NCBI GenBank assembly: GCA_016744755.1
Contig: JADGDT010000025.1
Location: 1-35,401, forward strand
DNA length: 35,401 bases
Origin: Ichthyobacteriaceae bacterium
Lineage (GTDB): Bacteria; Bacteroidota; Bacteroidia; Flavobacteriales; JADGDT01
Direction of reading: 5' to 3'
Shown: positions 7,388 through 16,919 of the stretch, piece after piece
How the letters are laid out: every line of letters starts with the position of its first letter
Numbering within the stretch: position 1 is the stretch's first letter
Made by a program: the position numbers and the translations under genes
Notes under the pieces: generated by a model
The model's input: the letters and a program-made list of their open reading frames with translations, nothing else
Told to the model about the DNA's origin: nothing
Databases searched by the model: none

Positions 7388-8000
7388 CATAAAATATAAT
7401 GACAGAATTACGGTTATTGCAATTCTAAAGAAGGGCTTATATACTATTTCTAATATTAGAAAGTTTATAATTCTATTAATTGGAATTGTTATAGCATGTA
7501 TTTTGGACAGCTACTTCGGTATTGAGATAATTCAATTTAAGGATAACATAGTATCTATTCTAGCAATATTATTTGCAATATACTTTTCAATTGCGTTAGC
7601 AGTATTACCTATATTGAATAGATTAAAAGATCCATATAATGAAATTATTACACTTGAAGAAGATGGAGTAATGGTTCAAGTACAAAAACATAGAATAGAG
7701 CATAACAAGATTAAAATTGAGGAATTAGAGAACTTCACTAAATCACTATTTAATCAAGTCTTACTGATAACTATAATCACAATAGTTTTATTGCTATTAT
7801 TTTTCACTTACCAATACTCTCCGAAAGGAAGATTTGAATTGTTTATTATTGAAAATGAATACAAATGTATTCTTCTTTACATAAAGAAAATAATATCATA
7901 TACCTATACAGTAATTGCTACTGGAATGTTTTATTTATTACTAGTCATTATCAGTAATCTTTATACCTTAATTGAATACTCCATTGACGATAGAGGCTGA
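7371..8000 (+). CDS. Four-helix membrane protein coupled to the upstream gene
   Basis: A 209-residue protein with four likely membrane segments: about residues 26-48, 60-86, 135-160 and 178-205. A charged cytoplasmic-type stretch of some 45 residues (EDGVMVQVQKHRIEHNKIK and following) lies between the second and third. It starts inside the end of the 6287-7387 gene (17-base overlap), which ties their expression together. No transporter or enzyme motif is visible. Paired-helix membrane proteins of this size are used as pore or depolarising effectors in several phage-defence systems, but this one is not recognised. A hairpin covers its stop codon. Confidence 0.7.
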   Translation: MSQKNNIKYNDRITVIAILKKGLYTISNIRKFIILLIGIVIACILDSYFGIEIIQFKDNIVSILAILFAIYFSIALAVLPILNRLKDPYNEIITLEEDGVMVQVQKHRIEHNKIKIEELENFTKSLFNQVLLITIITIVLLLLFFTYQYSPKGRFELFIIENEYKCILLYIKKIISYTYTVIATGMFYLLLVIISNLYTLIEYSIDDRG

Positions 8001-8020
8001 TTATCATTTAGGCCTCTATC
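7989..8020 (+). terminator. Hairpin at the end of the cargo genes
   Basis: Arms GATAGAGGC (7989-7997) and GCCTCTATC (8012-8020) form a 9-bp stem with a 14-base loop overlapping the stop codon. There is no U tract, so it may be a Rho-dependent or mRNA-end structure, or a recombination site near the right edge of the element. Confidence 0.4.
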
Positions 8021-8194
8021 ATCATTGTGTGTCATATTTGTGTCAAACATAGCAATATTTAACATACAAAAAACTCCTTAAGTACTGTATTGTATAGAGC
8101 TTGCGAAGAAATTAAAATTGGTTGGTCTACTCCTTTCTTTTTTCTTAAAAATATTTACTTCTTATAAATATATTTTTCACTACTTATCAACTCT

Positions 8195-8404
8195 CTACGA
8201 TACAGCAATAATTCTTTGCAAATATTTACTTTCAAGATCTATATAATCCTCAGTACTTAGGTTTCTTCTTTCTTTTTGATTGTATATGAAACCTAATCCA
8301 TATTTTAAGGTTTCATTTAACGAATAACCAAGTTCAAGTAAATCTGTTGTGAAATCGATAACGTTATTCAATAATACGTTTAATTTTTTTTTATCTGTGT
8401 TCAT
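8195..8404 (-). CDS. Hypothetical small protein
   Basis: A 69-residue acidic, mostly helical protein (Asn/Leu-rich, SLNETLKYGLGFIYNQ in the middle). No family is recognised, and there is no signal peptide or membrane segment. It is isolated between the end of the element cargo and the rimP operon and points away from rimP. It may be the last gene of the mobile element or a lone chromosomal gene. An imperfectly placed 10-bp inverted repeat lies upstream of its start (8440-8495). Confidence 0.45.
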   Translation of the reverse strand: MNTDKKKLNVLLNNVIDFTTDLLELGYSLNETLKYGLGFIYNQKERRNLSTEDYIDLESKYLQRIIAVS

Positions 8405-8439
8405 AATATATGTATTGTTACGACAGTTTTGCCTATTGT

Positions 8440-8495
8440 TTGTTTGTCAAATTTGCACTCTTTTTAAAGTAAACAATAAGTCTTATGACAAACAA
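8440..8495. promoter_or_regulatory. Widely spaced inverted repeat upstream of small gene
   Basis: TTGTTTGTCA (8440-8449) and TGACAAACAA (8486-8495), 36 bases apart. It could be paired sites for one regulator. Weak evidence beyond the symmetry. Confidence 0.3.
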
Positions 8496-8608
8496 TAAAA
8501 TGTTTTGATGAATTAAGCATTCAATAGGATAAACCAATTATTATAACACTACAAACTAAATACACATTAGCAACCCTTTGTTTCGTAGTAATTTTCATAG
8601 CCATAGTA

Positions 8609-8639
8609 TTTGTTATATACGAATATGTTCGTATATTTG
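8609..8639 (+). promoter_or_regulatory. Promoter of rimP-nusA-infB
   Basis: TTTG (8609-8612), 19 bases, TATATTTG (8632-8639): an exact match to the Bacteroidota promoter consensus. Expected start is near 8646, giving a leader of about 50 bases before rimP that contains the hairpin at 8661-8681. Confidence 0.75.
8615..8636. promoter_or_regulatory. Inverted repeat between promoter elements of rimP
   Basis: ATATACGAA (8615-8623) and TTCGTATAT (8628-8636) are perfect 9-bp arms with a 4-base spacer, placed between the two promoter boxes and overlapping the -7 box. This is the classic place for a repressor operator. The regulator is unknown. Confidence 0.45.
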
Positions 8640-8660
8640 CCCCGAATTAAAAAGGAGGAT

Positions 8661-8686
8661 GAGGGGACGTAAAGTCCCCTCTTTTT
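8661..8686 (+). terminator. Leader hairpin with U tract (attenuator candidate) before rimP
   Basis: GAGGGGAC (8661-8668), loop GTAAA, GTCCCCTC (8674-8681), followed by TTTTT (8682-8686). It has all parts of an intrinsic terminator but lies between the promoter and rimP, 12 bases before the ATG. It therefore likely attenuates the operon, plausibly in feedback with NusA, which is encoded downstream and acts on hairpins. Confidence 0.65.
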
Positions 8687-8697
8687 ATACCCTGTTT

Positions 8698-9165
8698 ATG
8701 GATAAAAAAAGAGTTAAAGCTCTACTAGATGAAGCTTTAGAATTAAATGAGGAGTTGTTTCTTGTTTATTTCGACATTAACGACGCCAACCATGTTTCTG
8801 TAATAATAGACGGAGACAAGGGTGTTAACGTGAGTGAATGCATGAGAATTAGTAGAAATATTGAACAAAACTTCGATAGAGATGAAGAAGATTTTTCTCT
8901 TGAAGTTTCTTCTTTCGATGTTTCTCATTCAATGACTATGCCAAGACAATTCATCAAAAATATTGGTCGGAAATTAAAAATTAAGACCACTAAAGATGAT
9001 AAATATGAAGGTACGCTATTGAGCTTTTCTGAAGACAATAAGTTTGTTCTACAATGGAAAGAAAGAGTACCCAAGACCTTAGGTAAAGGCAAAATGACTG
9101 TTGAAAAACAACAGGAGCTTAGCATTGATGATGTTAAAGAAGCAAAAGTGGTTATTATATTTTAA
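8698..9165 (+). CDS. rimP: Ribosome maturation factor RimP
   Basis: A 155-residue protein needed for late 30S subunit assembly. The N-terminal alpha/beta domain contains the family-typical VNVSECMRISRNIEQ segment and SSFDVSHSM. The C-terminal SH3-like domain starts near RKLKIKT and ends with the strand EAKVVIIF. The ATG at 8698 was chosen because it gives the usual RimP length. An upstream TTG extension would read through the leader hairpin and promoter and has no family similarity. It is followed by nusA after 9 bases and then infB, the conserved bacterial order. Transcription starts from 8609-8639 and passes a terminator-like hairpin. Confidence 0.95.
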   Translation: MDKKRVKALLDEALELNEELFLVYFDINDANHVSVIIDGDKGVNVSECMRISRNIEQNFDRDEEDFSLEVSSFDVSHSMTMPRQFIKNIGRKLKIKTTKDDKYEGTLLSFSEDNKFVLQWKERVPKTLGKGKMTVEKQQELSIDDVKEAKVVIIF

Positions 9166-9174
9166 AATAGGACA

Positions 9175-10413
9175 ATGGATAATCGTGAATTAATAGAATC
9201 GTTTTCAGAATTTAAGTCAGACAAAAACATAGATCGTGTAACGTTAATGTCAATACTTGAAGAAGTATTTAGAGCTGCCTTGAAGAGAAAATATGGATCT
9301 GACGATAACTTTGATATTATTGTAAACCCTGATAAAGGAGATTTAGAAATTTGGAGAAACCGTGTTGTTGTCGCTAACGGAGAAGTCGAAGACGACAATG
9401 AGGAAATTTCTTTAGCTGATGCACAAAAAATTGAAACTGATTTTGAAATCGGCGAAGATGTATCAGAAGAAGTAAAGATTATGGATCTTGGTCGTAGAGC
9501 TATTTTATCTTTAGGACAGAATTTGCGTTCAAGAATTCTTGATCACGATAACACTATCCAATACAAAAAGTTTAAAGATTTAATAGGAGATCTTGTTACA
9601 GGTGAAATTCACCATGTACGACCTCATGCTGTTATTATTTTAGACGATGAGGATAACGAGTTGATTCTACCTAAAGATCAACAAATAAAATCTGATTACT
9701 ATAGAAAAGGCGAAAGTATTAAAGCTATTATAAAGGATGTGGAACTTAAAGGTACCAAGCCTCAAATAATTCTTTCTCGTACCGAACCTAAGTTCTTAGA
9801 AAGATTATTCGAACAAGAAATTCCTGAAGTATATGATGGATTAATCACTATCAAAGGATGTGTTCGTATTCCTGGCGAAAAAGCAAAAGTAGCTGTAGAA
9901 TCTTACGACGAACGTATTGATCCTGTAGGAGCTTGTGTTGGAATGAAAGGGGCTAGGATTCACGGTATTGTTCGTGAGTTAGGTAATGAAAATATCGATG
10001 TTATTAATTACACTAATAATTTAGAGCTGTTTATTACTAGAGCTATGAGCCCTGCAAAAGTAGAACGTATTGACATTAAAGAAGATACTAAGAAAGCAGA
10101 AGTTTGGGTAAAACCAGAAGAAGTTTCAAAAGCAATTGGTAGAGGCGGTAATAATATCCGTCTTGCAGGTCAACTTGTTGGATACGATATAGATGTTTTC
10201 AGAGACATAGAAGAATCAGATGCTGATATTGAGTTAAGGGAATTCTCTGACGAAATAGAATCATGGATAATAGACGAGTTCTACAAGATAGGTGTAGACA
10301 CTGCTAAAAGCGTTTTAGCTTTAAGCTTAGAAGAGTTGGTAAGAAGAACCGACCTTGAAGAAGAGACGGTACAGATGGTAAAGGAAATTCTGAGTGCAGA
10401 ATTTGAAGATTAG
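9175..10413 (+). CDS. nusA: Transcription termination/antitermination factor NusA
   Basis: A 412-residue RNA-polymerase-binding protein controlling pausing, termination and antitermination. The N-terminal polymerase-binding domain (1-125) is followed by an S1 domain (about 130-200, GDLVTGEIHHVRPHAVIIL), KH1 (about 225-290, containing GACVGMKGARIHGIVREL) and KH2 (about 295-345, with the loop IGRGGNNIRLA). A short acidic and helix-hairpin-helix-like tail (residues 360-412, LSLEELVRRTDLEEETVQ) ends the protein. It lacks the longer double acidic repeats of enterobacterial NusA. It lies 9 bases after rimP and 59 before infB in the same operon. Confidence 0.97.
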   Translation: MDNRELIESFSEFKSDKNIDRVTLMSILEEVFRAALKRKYGSDDNFDIIVNPDKGDLEIWRNRVVVANGEVEDDNEEISLADAQKIETDFEIGEDVSEEVKIMDLGRRAILSLGQNLRSRILDHDNTIQYKKFKDLIGDLVTGEIHHVRPHAVIILDDEDNELILPKDQQIKSDYYRKGESIKAIIKDVELKGTKPQIILSRTEPKFLERLFEQEIPEVYDGLITIKGCVRIPGEKAKVAVESYDERIDPVGACVGMKGARIHGIVRELGNENIDVINYTNNLELFITRAMSPAKVERIDIKEDTKKAEVWVKPEEVSKAIGRGGNNIRLAGQLVGYDIDVFRDIEESDADIELREFSDEIESWIIDEFYKIGVDTAKSVLALSLEELVRRTDLEEETVQMVKEILSAEFED

Positions 10414-10472
10414 TTCTCATGGCGTAGAGAATTTACAAGAGTTAACAGAAAAAATAGATTGAACATAATTAT

Positions 10473-13349
10473 ATGGCAGGTAGTAAACAGATAAGGCTCG
10501 CAAAGGTATTAAAGGAATTTAATATTTCTAAAGATAGAGCGCTTGAGTACCTAGAAAAGAAAGGAATAAAAATTGAGTACTCCAATCCTAACATGAAAAT
10601 TGACGAAAGTGTTTACGGTGTTCTTTCATCAGGTTTTCAGGCTGATAAATCTAAAAAAGAAGCTTCTAATGAAGTTGGCGAAGAAAAACGTCGAGAAAAA
10701 GAAGCTATTAGAGTCGAGAGAGAAAAAGGCCAAGAAGAAAAGCGCGAACAAAAAGAGCGTGATAAGCTAATTGCTGATCTTGAAAAAGAAGAAGCTGATG
10801 CTCGCAAAGCCAAGGAAGAAGAAAAAGAGCGTTTAAGATTACTAAAAGAAATCGAGTTAGAACGCAAAAAAACTGAAGTTGTAAAAGGAGAAGCAAAACC
10901 TATTGCTAAACCTAAACAAGTTGGCAAAATTGACTTGGATTCTAAGAAAAAGAAAAAACCGGTTAATACCGAAATAGAAAAGGCAAGTCAACAAGCTGTA
11001 CTGAAACCTACTCCAGGTAAAGATAAAAAAGACAAGAAGGACTCTAAGCCTAAGGCTGAAGAAAAAGAAATTACAATATCTCAAGAAGCTGCAGAAAAAC
11101 TAGAGACTAATTACGCGAAACTTTCGGGTCCTAAACTTACAGGTGAAAAAATTGACTTATCTCAATTCAACAAACCTAAAAAGAAAGATCCTAAGAAAGA
11201 AGCTGCTAATAATCCAAATAAGAAACGTCGTCGCAGAATTAAAAAAGCGGTAGACCCTTCTAAAACTCAGAATCAACAAGGAGGAACTAAAGGAACACCT
11301 GCTAAACCAGGCCAAGCTGGAAGACCAGGTCAAAGAGGACCAGGCGGACCAGGTCAAAGAGGGTCAGGTGGAGCTAATGCTAACAAAAAAGGAGGTAAAC
11401 CAGTTACTAGACGTGGTGCACCAACTAGAGTTGTAAAAGCAGAACCTACTGATGCAGAAATTTCTAAGCAAATTAAAGATACTTTAGATAAGTTAACTAA
11501 CAAAGGAAGCAAATCTAAAGGAGCAAAATATCGTCGTCAGAAGCGTGATCAACGAAAAGAGCTATCTGATGCAGAGATGGAAGCTCAAGAACTAGACAAG
11601 AGCACATTAAAAGTTACAGAATTTGTAACTGTAATGGAGCTTGCAACTATGATGAGTGTTTCTATTAACGAAGTTATATCATCTTGTATGACTTTAGGAA
11701 TTATGGTTACAATGAATCAGCGTCTTGATGCTGAAACATTATCAATAGTTGCCGAAGAGTTTGGTTTTGAAACAGAATTTGTAAGTGCTGATCTTGAAGA
11801 AGCTGTTGCAGAAGAAGAAGATAAAGAAGAAGATTTAGCATCGAGAGCACCTATTGTTACCGTAATGGGACACGTTGATCACGGTAAAACATCCCTTCTT
11901 GACTACGTAAGACATGCTAATGTAATTGCCGGAGAATCTGGAGGAATTACTCAACATATTGGAGCTTACAATGTACAATTAGAAAACGGTAACAATATTA
12001 CTTTCCTTGATACTCCAGGTCACGAAGCCTTTACAGCTATGCGTGCTCGTGGTGCTCAAGTAACCGATATTGCAATTATCGTAATTGCTGCCGATGATGA
12101 TGTGATGCCTCAAACAAAAGAAGCAATTGCTCATGCACAAGCCGCAGAAGTACCAATAGTATTTGCACTTAATAAAATAGATAAGCCACACGCTAATCCT
12201 GATAATATTAAAAATCAACTTTCTCAAATGAATCTTCTAGTTGAAGAGTGGGGAGGTAAAATTCAATCACACGAAATTTCTGCAAAAACAGGACTTGGTG
12301 TTGATGAACTGATGGAAAAAGTTTTACTAGAAGCAGAAATGCTTGACCTTAAAGCTAATCCAAACAAGAAGGCCTCAGGTAATGTTGTTGAAGCATCTCT
12401 TGATAAAGGTCGTGGATATGTAACTACATTGTTAGTACAAGGAGGTACATTGAAAATTGGAGATTACATGCTTGCTGGTAAAAATAGCGGTAAAGTAAAA
12501 GCAATGTTCAATGAACGTGGACAAAATATTAAAGAAGCTGCTCCAGGTATGCCAGCATCAATATTAGGTTTAGATGGTGCTCCACAAGCTGGAGATAAGT
12601 TTAATATCTTTACTGATGAAAGAGAAGCTAAGCAAATTGCCGCTCGTCGTACTCAGCTACAACGTGAGCAGAGTGTAAGAACACAGAAACATATAACTCT
12701 TGACGAAATTGGTCGTCGTATTGCAATAGGAGACTTTAAAGAGCTTAATGTAATTCTTAAGGGTGATGTTGATGGTTCTGTTGAAGCACTTTCTGCATCA
12801 TTACAAAAATTATCTACAGACGAGATTCATGTTAATATTATTCACAAAGCAGTAGGTCAGATTACTGAAAGTGATGTATTGTTAGCAACAGCTTCCGATG
12901 CAATTATTATTGGATTCCAGGTTAGACCATCACTTAATGCACGTCAAATTGCTGATAGAGAAAGTATTGACATCCGTACTTACTCAATTATCTATGATGC
13001 TATCGACGAACTAAAAGATGCAATGGAAGGAATGCTTTCTCCAGAAGTTAAGGAAGAAGTTACTGGTAACATCGAAGTTCGTGAAACATTCAAGATCACT
13101 AAAGTTGGTACAATTGCAGGTTGTATGGTTATCAGCGGTAAAGTATTCCGTAATAGTAACATTAGAGTTATCCGCGATGGCGTGGTTGCTCATACAGGAA
13201 AACTTGGTTCACTTAAACGTTTCAAAGACGATGTTAAGGAAGTAGCTAAAGGTTACGAATGTGGATTAAACATTGACAAGTACAACGAAATTAAAGTTGG
13301 TGATATTATTGAAGCATACCAAGAAGTAGAAGTTCGTAAGAAACTTTAA
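10473..13349 (+). CDS. infB: Translation initiation factor IF-2
   Basis: A 958-residue GTPase that brings initiator tRNA to the 30S subunit. An IF2_N module (residues 5-50) precedes a long, lysine/glutamate-rich low-complexity linker (60-370) that becomes Gly/Pro/Gln-rich around residues 265-320. After a second IF2_N-type region (about 380-450) comes the GTP-binding domain: G1 GHVDHGKT (466-473), G2 GGITQHIG, G3 DTPGHE and G4 NKID. Domains II-IV follow, including the initiator-tRNA-binding C-terminus ending VEVRKKL. It ends the rimP-nusA-infB operon, and a strong terminator follows 18 bases downstream. Confidence 0.99.
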   Translation: MAGSKQIRLAKVLKEFNISKDRALEYLEKKGIKIEYSNPNMKIDESVYGVLSSGFQADKSKKEASNEVGEEKRREKEAIRVEREKGQEEKREQKERDKLIADLEKEEADARKAKEEEKERLRLLKEIELERKKTEVVKGEAKPIAKPKQVGKIDLDSKKKKKPVNTEIEKASQQAVLKPTPGKDKKDKKDSKPKAEEKEITISQEAAEKLETNYAKLSGPKLTGEKIDLSQFNKPKKKDPKKEAANNPNKKRRRRIKKAVDPSKTQNQQGGTKGTPAKPGQAGRPGQRGPGGPGQRGSGGANANKKGGKPVTRRGAPTRVVKAEPTDAEISKQIKDTLDKLTNKGSKSKGAKYRRQKRDQRKELSDAEMEAQELDKSTLKVTEFVTVMELATMMSVSINEVISSCMTLGIMVTMNQRLDAETLSIVAEEFGFETEFVSADLEEAVAEEEDKEEDLASRAPIVTVMGHVDHGKTSLLDYVRHANVIAGESGGITQHIGAYNVQLENGNNITFLDTPGHEAFTAMRARGAQVTDIAIIVIAADDDVMPQTKEAIAHAQAAEVPIVFALNKIDKPHANPDNIKNQLSQMNLLVEEWGGKIQSHEISAKTGLGVDELMEKVLLEAEMLDLKANPNKKASGNVVEASLDKGRGYVTTLLVQGGTLKIGDYMLAGKNSGKVKAMFNERGQNIKEAAPGMPASILGLDGAPQAGDKFNIFTDEREAKQIAARRTQLQREQSVRTQKHITLDEIGRRIAIGDFKELNVILKGDVDGSVEALSASLQKLSTDEIHVNIIHKAVGQITESDVLLATASDAIIIGFQVRPSLNARQIADRESIDIRTYSIIYDAIDELKDAMEGMLSPEVKEEVTGNIEVRETFKITKVGTIAGCMVISGKVFRNSNIRVIRDGVVAHTGKLGSLKRFKDDVKEVAKGYECGLNIDKYNEIKVGDIIEAYQEVEVRKKL

Positions 13350-13367
13350 CTACTAGTATATATATAC

Positions 13368-13399
13368 AAAAAGGTCATCAGAAATGATGACCTTTTTTT
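13368..13399. terminator. Intrinsic terminator after infB
   Basis: Stem AAAAAGGTCATCA / TGATGACCTTTTT with a GAAA tetraloop and a run of seven T (13393-13399). The left A run makes it usable also for the convergent ABC exporter transcript. Confidence 0.9.
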
Positions 13400-13515
13400 G
13401 TGAAAATAATATAAACATAATAGATGTTAGATCCTTATATTCAAATTCAAACATTCAACTTCTTCTTTATCTTTTATAACAACCTAGGCTAGTCTTTAAC
13501 TTTAGGGGATCAGAA

Positions 13516-15252
13516 TTATATCCTACTCTGATAAGTAAACAATTCAAAATATCTGCCTTTTTTAGCAATAAGCTCATCGTGTTTTCCACATTCGGCAATC
13601 ATTCCTTCTTCTATTACTAAAATCTGATCTGCTTGCTGAATAGTGCTCAATCTGTGGGCAATAACAAAAGTTGTACGATTTTTCATAAGCGTATTTAAAC
13701 TTTTCTGAATAAACAATTCGCTTTCAGTATCTAGATTAGAAGTGGCCTCATCTAGTATTATTATTTTAGGGTTAGCTAATAAAGCTCTAGCAATGGATAT
13801 ACGTTGTTTTTGTCCACCTGATAATTTCACACCTCGCTCGCCAATAACTGTTTCCAATCCATCTTCAAATTTATCGGTAAATTCAGTTACATAAGCTCCT
13901 TCTACAGCATTAAGAACTTCTTCTTCACTAGCAGCTGGGCGGGGGAAAGTGATATTATCTCTTATTGTTCCATCGAATAAGAAATCATCCTGCAGTACAA
14001 CTCCTAAATTTTTTCTATAACTTTTTAATGATACAAAAGCTAAATCATGACCATCAACAGTAATACTTCCATCAACAGGATTGAGAAAGGTAGCTGCCAA
14101 TCCGGCGATTGTAGATTTACCCGACCCAGATGAACCTACCAAAGCTGTTACAGTTCCTGAGGGAGCTTCGAAAGAAATATTGTGCAATACATTCTTTTCT
14201 TTGTCATACCCAAAACTAACATTATTATAAGCAATATCTCCTTTTATGATTTCCAGATTATTAGTTCTAACAATCGTATTATCTTCTTCAGTTATTTCCA
14301 TTAATTCTTGTGTCCTATCCAATCCTGCCATAGCTTCTGTCAACTGACTTCCAATATTACTCATCTGTACAATGGGAGCAATCATGAATCCTAAGAAAAG
14401 AGTAAAAGAAATAAATTCACCAAAAGTCATTGTTTCGTCCATCATAAAATAGCCACCAATCCCCATAATTCCAGCAGATGCCAAACCTAATAAAAAAGTA
14501 GAAGAACTAGTTATTAATGCTTGTGTAGTCAAACTTTTTTTAACGTTGAGAAATAATTTCATTGCACCATCATTGAAAGCATCATTCTCCTGATCTTCAG
14601 CATTAAATCCTTTTATAACTCTTACACCATTTAATGTTTCGGTTAAACGACCTGTAACTTCTGCATTTATAATTCTTCTTTTTCTAAATATTGGACGTAT
14701 ATATTCGAAAGACTTTAGTGCTACAACTGCAAATACTGCAACAGGAATAAGTACAAATACTGTCATCAATGCATTTATTTTTATCAGAATAAATAATGAA
14801 ATAACTGCTGTGATAGAACCTCCTAGTAGTTGAACTAACCCTGTACCTACAAGATTTCGCACTCCTTCTACATCTGTCATTACTCTCGAAACTAAAGCAC
14901 CTGATTTATTATTGTCGAAAAAACTTATAGGTAGCGACATTAATTTTCGTTGAACTTGAGTTCTTAATTTGTAAATCAAATATTGAGCTTCAACGCTAAG
15001 TAATCGTGTTAAAGCAAAAGAGGTTAAAGCTTGTACCAAAATGGCGACACAAACAATTAATATAACCATCCATAAAGTGCGTGTATCACCAGAGGGCACA
15101 ACATCATCGAGTAATGATTTACTAGCATAGGGTAGGACAAGGCCTGCAAGACTTTTTATTAATATTAATATAAACCCTATTAGGATTATTTTTTTTCGTG
15201 GCCAAATAAATTCATTAAATGCCCATTTATATGAAACTTTCTTTTTCCTCAT
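13516..15252 (-). CDS. ABC exporter, fused membrane and ATPase domains
   Basis: A 578-residue half-transporter (homodimeric MsbA/MdlB/BmrA-like). Residues 15-310 hold six membrane helices of an ABC type-1 exporter fold. The ATPase domain has Walker A GSSGSGKS (around 371-378), Q-loop VVLQDDFLFDGTI, signature LSGGQKQR, Walker B IIILDEAT and H-loop IAHRLS, all intact. Substrate cannot be read from sequence; lipid, peptide or drug export are the usual roles in this family. It is a single gene converging on the infB operon, with a 491-base repeat-containing gap upstream. Confidence 0.93.
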   Translation of the reverse strand: MRKKKVSYKWAFNEFIWPRKKIILIGFILILIKSLAGLVLPYASKSLLDDVVPSGDTRTLWMVILIVCVAILVQALTSFALTRLLSVEAQYLIYKLRTQVQRKLMSLPISFFDNNKSGALVSRVMTDVEGVRNLVGTGLVQLLGGSITAVISLFILIKINALMTVFVLIPVAVFAVVALKSFEYIRPIFRKRRIINAEVTGRLTETLNGVRVIKGFNAEDQENDAFNDGAMKLFLNVKKSLTTQALITSSSTFLLGLASAGIMGIGGYFMMDETMTFGEFISFTLFLGFMIAPIVQMSNIGSQLTEAMAGLDRTQELMEITEEDNTIVRTNNLEIIKGDIAYNNVSFGYDKEKNVLHNISFEAPSGTVTALVGSSGSGKSTIAGLAATFLNPVDGSITVDGHDLAFVSLKSYRKNLGVVLQDDFLFDGTIRDNITFPRPAASEEEVLNAVEGAYVTEFTDKFEDGLETVIGERGVKLSGGQKQRISIARALLANPKIIILDEATSNLDTESELFIQKSLNTLMKNRTTFVIAHRLSTIQQADQILVIEEGMIAECGKHDELIAKKGRYFELFTYQSRI

Positions 15253-15379
15253 GTGTTTTTTCTTAGTGTTTTACGTAAAAGTACTCAATATTGTTAGTCA
15301 TATTTTAAAAATATATTATTAGTTGGTAATTATTAAGGTTCTACCCTTATTTGTGTGGATTTTCTAATTTAGAACATCC

Positions 15380-15600
15380 TATATTGAGCGGAATTCCCAA
15401 AGTGAAACAAAGGGAATGTAGTCGAAGTATCTATAGCAACAGTGATAACGTTATATAAGCTATTTTGTAATAGACTACATTCGGCTATGATTCGGCTCTG
15501 GTTCGGCTCCGCTCACCAACCACGCTCACCAACCACGCTCAGTACAGGCTTTTCGACTTCGCTTTGGATCTAGTTCGGCTACGCTCACCAACCACGCTCA
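15380..15600. repeat. Dispersed intergenic repeat with hairpins and GCTCACCAACCAC units
   Basis: Part of the gene-free stretch 15253-15743. ATTCCC/GGGAAT (15393-15398, 15412-15417) and GAATGTAGTC/GACTACATTC (15414-15423, 15473-15482) can fold. Downstream, GCTCACCAACCAC occurs at 15511 and 15524 back to back and again at 15583, preceded by TTCGGCT. It is more GC-rich than its surroundings. It resembles the non-coding GAAGTCGAAGTAT-type repeats scattered between Bacteroidota genes. No protein is encoded. Confidence 0.65.
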
Positions 15601-15743
15601 AGATGACGATTATTCCACAACATTCAGGGTAGAACCATTATTAAAAAACATCAATTGACGATTCGTTCATTTATTTCTTTAAACATTTTTTTAAGTATAA
15701 AAAAACATCTACATTCGAAGATATATAACCAACACAGATAAAA

Positions 15744-16691
15744 ATGGATACAGCGTTAACTAAAATGTTAGGGATAGAATATCCTATAATTATGGCACCT
15801 ATGTTTTTGGTGTCAAATACAAAAATGATAATAGCAGCTTTAGAAAGTGGTATTACAGGAGCATTTCCAGCTTTAAACTACCGCACAGATGAAGAGTTCA
15901 GAGATGCGATAGATGAAATAAGAAGTAAAACTGATAAGCCATTTGGGGTTAATTTAATTGTTAATAAATCGAATATAAAATTTGAAACTCAACTAAAGAC
16001 TTGTGTTGATAAAAAAGTTGATTTCATTATTACATCTCTGGGTAGTCCAGAAAAAACCATTGCAGAATGTAAACCAAAAGGGATTAAAGTTTTTTGCGAT
16101 GTAGTAGACGAAAAGTATGCCTTAAAAGTTGAAAAACTTGGAGCAGATGCAATTATTGCAGTTAATAAGGAAGCAGGGGGACACGCTGGAGATATTGGCT
16201 ATAAAGAGTTAATTCCACTACTTACTAAGAGTTGCAGTATTCCTGTTATTTCAGCAGGAGGTGTAGCAACAGCAAATCAGTTAGAAGAGATGCTTATGCT
16301 TGGTGCCACAGGAGTATCTATGGGAACTGTATTTATTGCTACTGAAGAATCAGAAGTAGCAGAAGATTACAAAAATGCCTTGATTAAATACGGCGCAAAA
16401 GATATTGTTAGAACCTCAAACCTTTCGGGCACTCCTCTTACAGTAATAAATACGCCATATTTACAAGAGGTAGGAACTGAACCAAGCTGGTTACAAAAAA
16501 CTTTGATGAAAAGAAAGTGGTTAAAAAAATATGTGAAAATGTTCATAGTTCTTAAAGGAATGAAATCTATTGAAAAATCAACATTTGGTGCATCCTACAA
16601 AACCATATGGGTTGCAGGTCCTACCATAGAAGATATACACGAAGTTAAACCTGTAAAAGAAATAGTTGAAGGCTTGGTTGGTACCCTTTAG
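15744..16691 (+). CDS. Nitronate monooxygenase-like FMN protein (2-nitropropane dioxygenase family)
   Basis: A 315-residue TIM-barrel flavoprotein. It starts with the family-typical LGIEYPIIMAPMFLVSN. The FMN-binding loop AGGHAG lies near residues 144-149 and the phosphate-binding segment VISAGGVATANQ near 170. MLGATGVSMGTVFIAT forms the next strand-helix. Members oxidise nitronates or act as enoyl-ACP reductases (FabK); without flanking fatty-acid genes the former is the safer label. It is a single gene with nothing operon-like around it. The ATG at 15744 gives full family length. Confidence 0.88.
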   Translation: MDTALTKMLGIEYPIIMAPMFLVSNTKMIIAALESGITGAFPALNYRTDEEFRDAIDEIRSKTDKPFGVNLIVNKSNIKFETQLKTCVDKKVDFIITSLGSPEKTIAECKPKGIKVFCDVVDEKYALKVEKLGADAIIAVNKEAGGHAGDIGYKELIPLLTKSCSIPVISAGGVATANQLEEMLMLGATGVSMGTVFIATEESEVAEDYKNALIKYGAKDIVRTSNLSGTPLTVINTPYLQEVGTEPSWLQKTLMKRKWLKKYVKMFIVLKGMKSIEKSTFGASYKTIWVAGPTIEDIHEVKPVKEIVEGLVGTL

Positions 16692-16837
16692 TTTTAAGAT
16701 TCAATCTAAAAAAGAAAAAGTGTTAAATAGTGAGATGTTAGATTTTAATTTTGCACCTCAACACTCTACTTATTTTTCAGCTGCTCACCAACCCATAACT
16801 CTTTACTTCAATAGAACATTACTAAGTATTTAATTCT

Positions 16838-16845
16838 TAGATTTG
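16838..16845 (+). promoter_or_regulatory. Possible -7 box of mnmH
   Basis: TAGATTTG fits TAnnTTTG, 74 bases before the mnmH ATG. No TTTG is found at the right distance upstream, so this is a weak call. Confidence 0.35.
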
Positions 16846-16919
16846 CACTCGTCTATCGAGAAAGGAAATCATAATTTTCCGTCGTCTGGTAGGCTCACCA
16901 AAAACAACTATTACATTAA

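Noticed and set aside
8020-8195. Attachment site at the right edge of the phage-like element
   Set aside because: No tRNA-like sequence and no direct repeat with the left end, which is outside the window, so it cannot be supported.
8578-8697. N-terminal extension of rimP from a TTG at 8578
   Set aside because: It would translate through the promoter, palindrome and terminator-like hairpin and exceeds family length; the ATG at 8698 fits RimP.
15500-15600. Possible CRISPR array from repeated GCTCACCAACCAC units
   Set aside because: Units are back to back or irregularly spaced with no unique spacers of constant length, and no cas genes are near.
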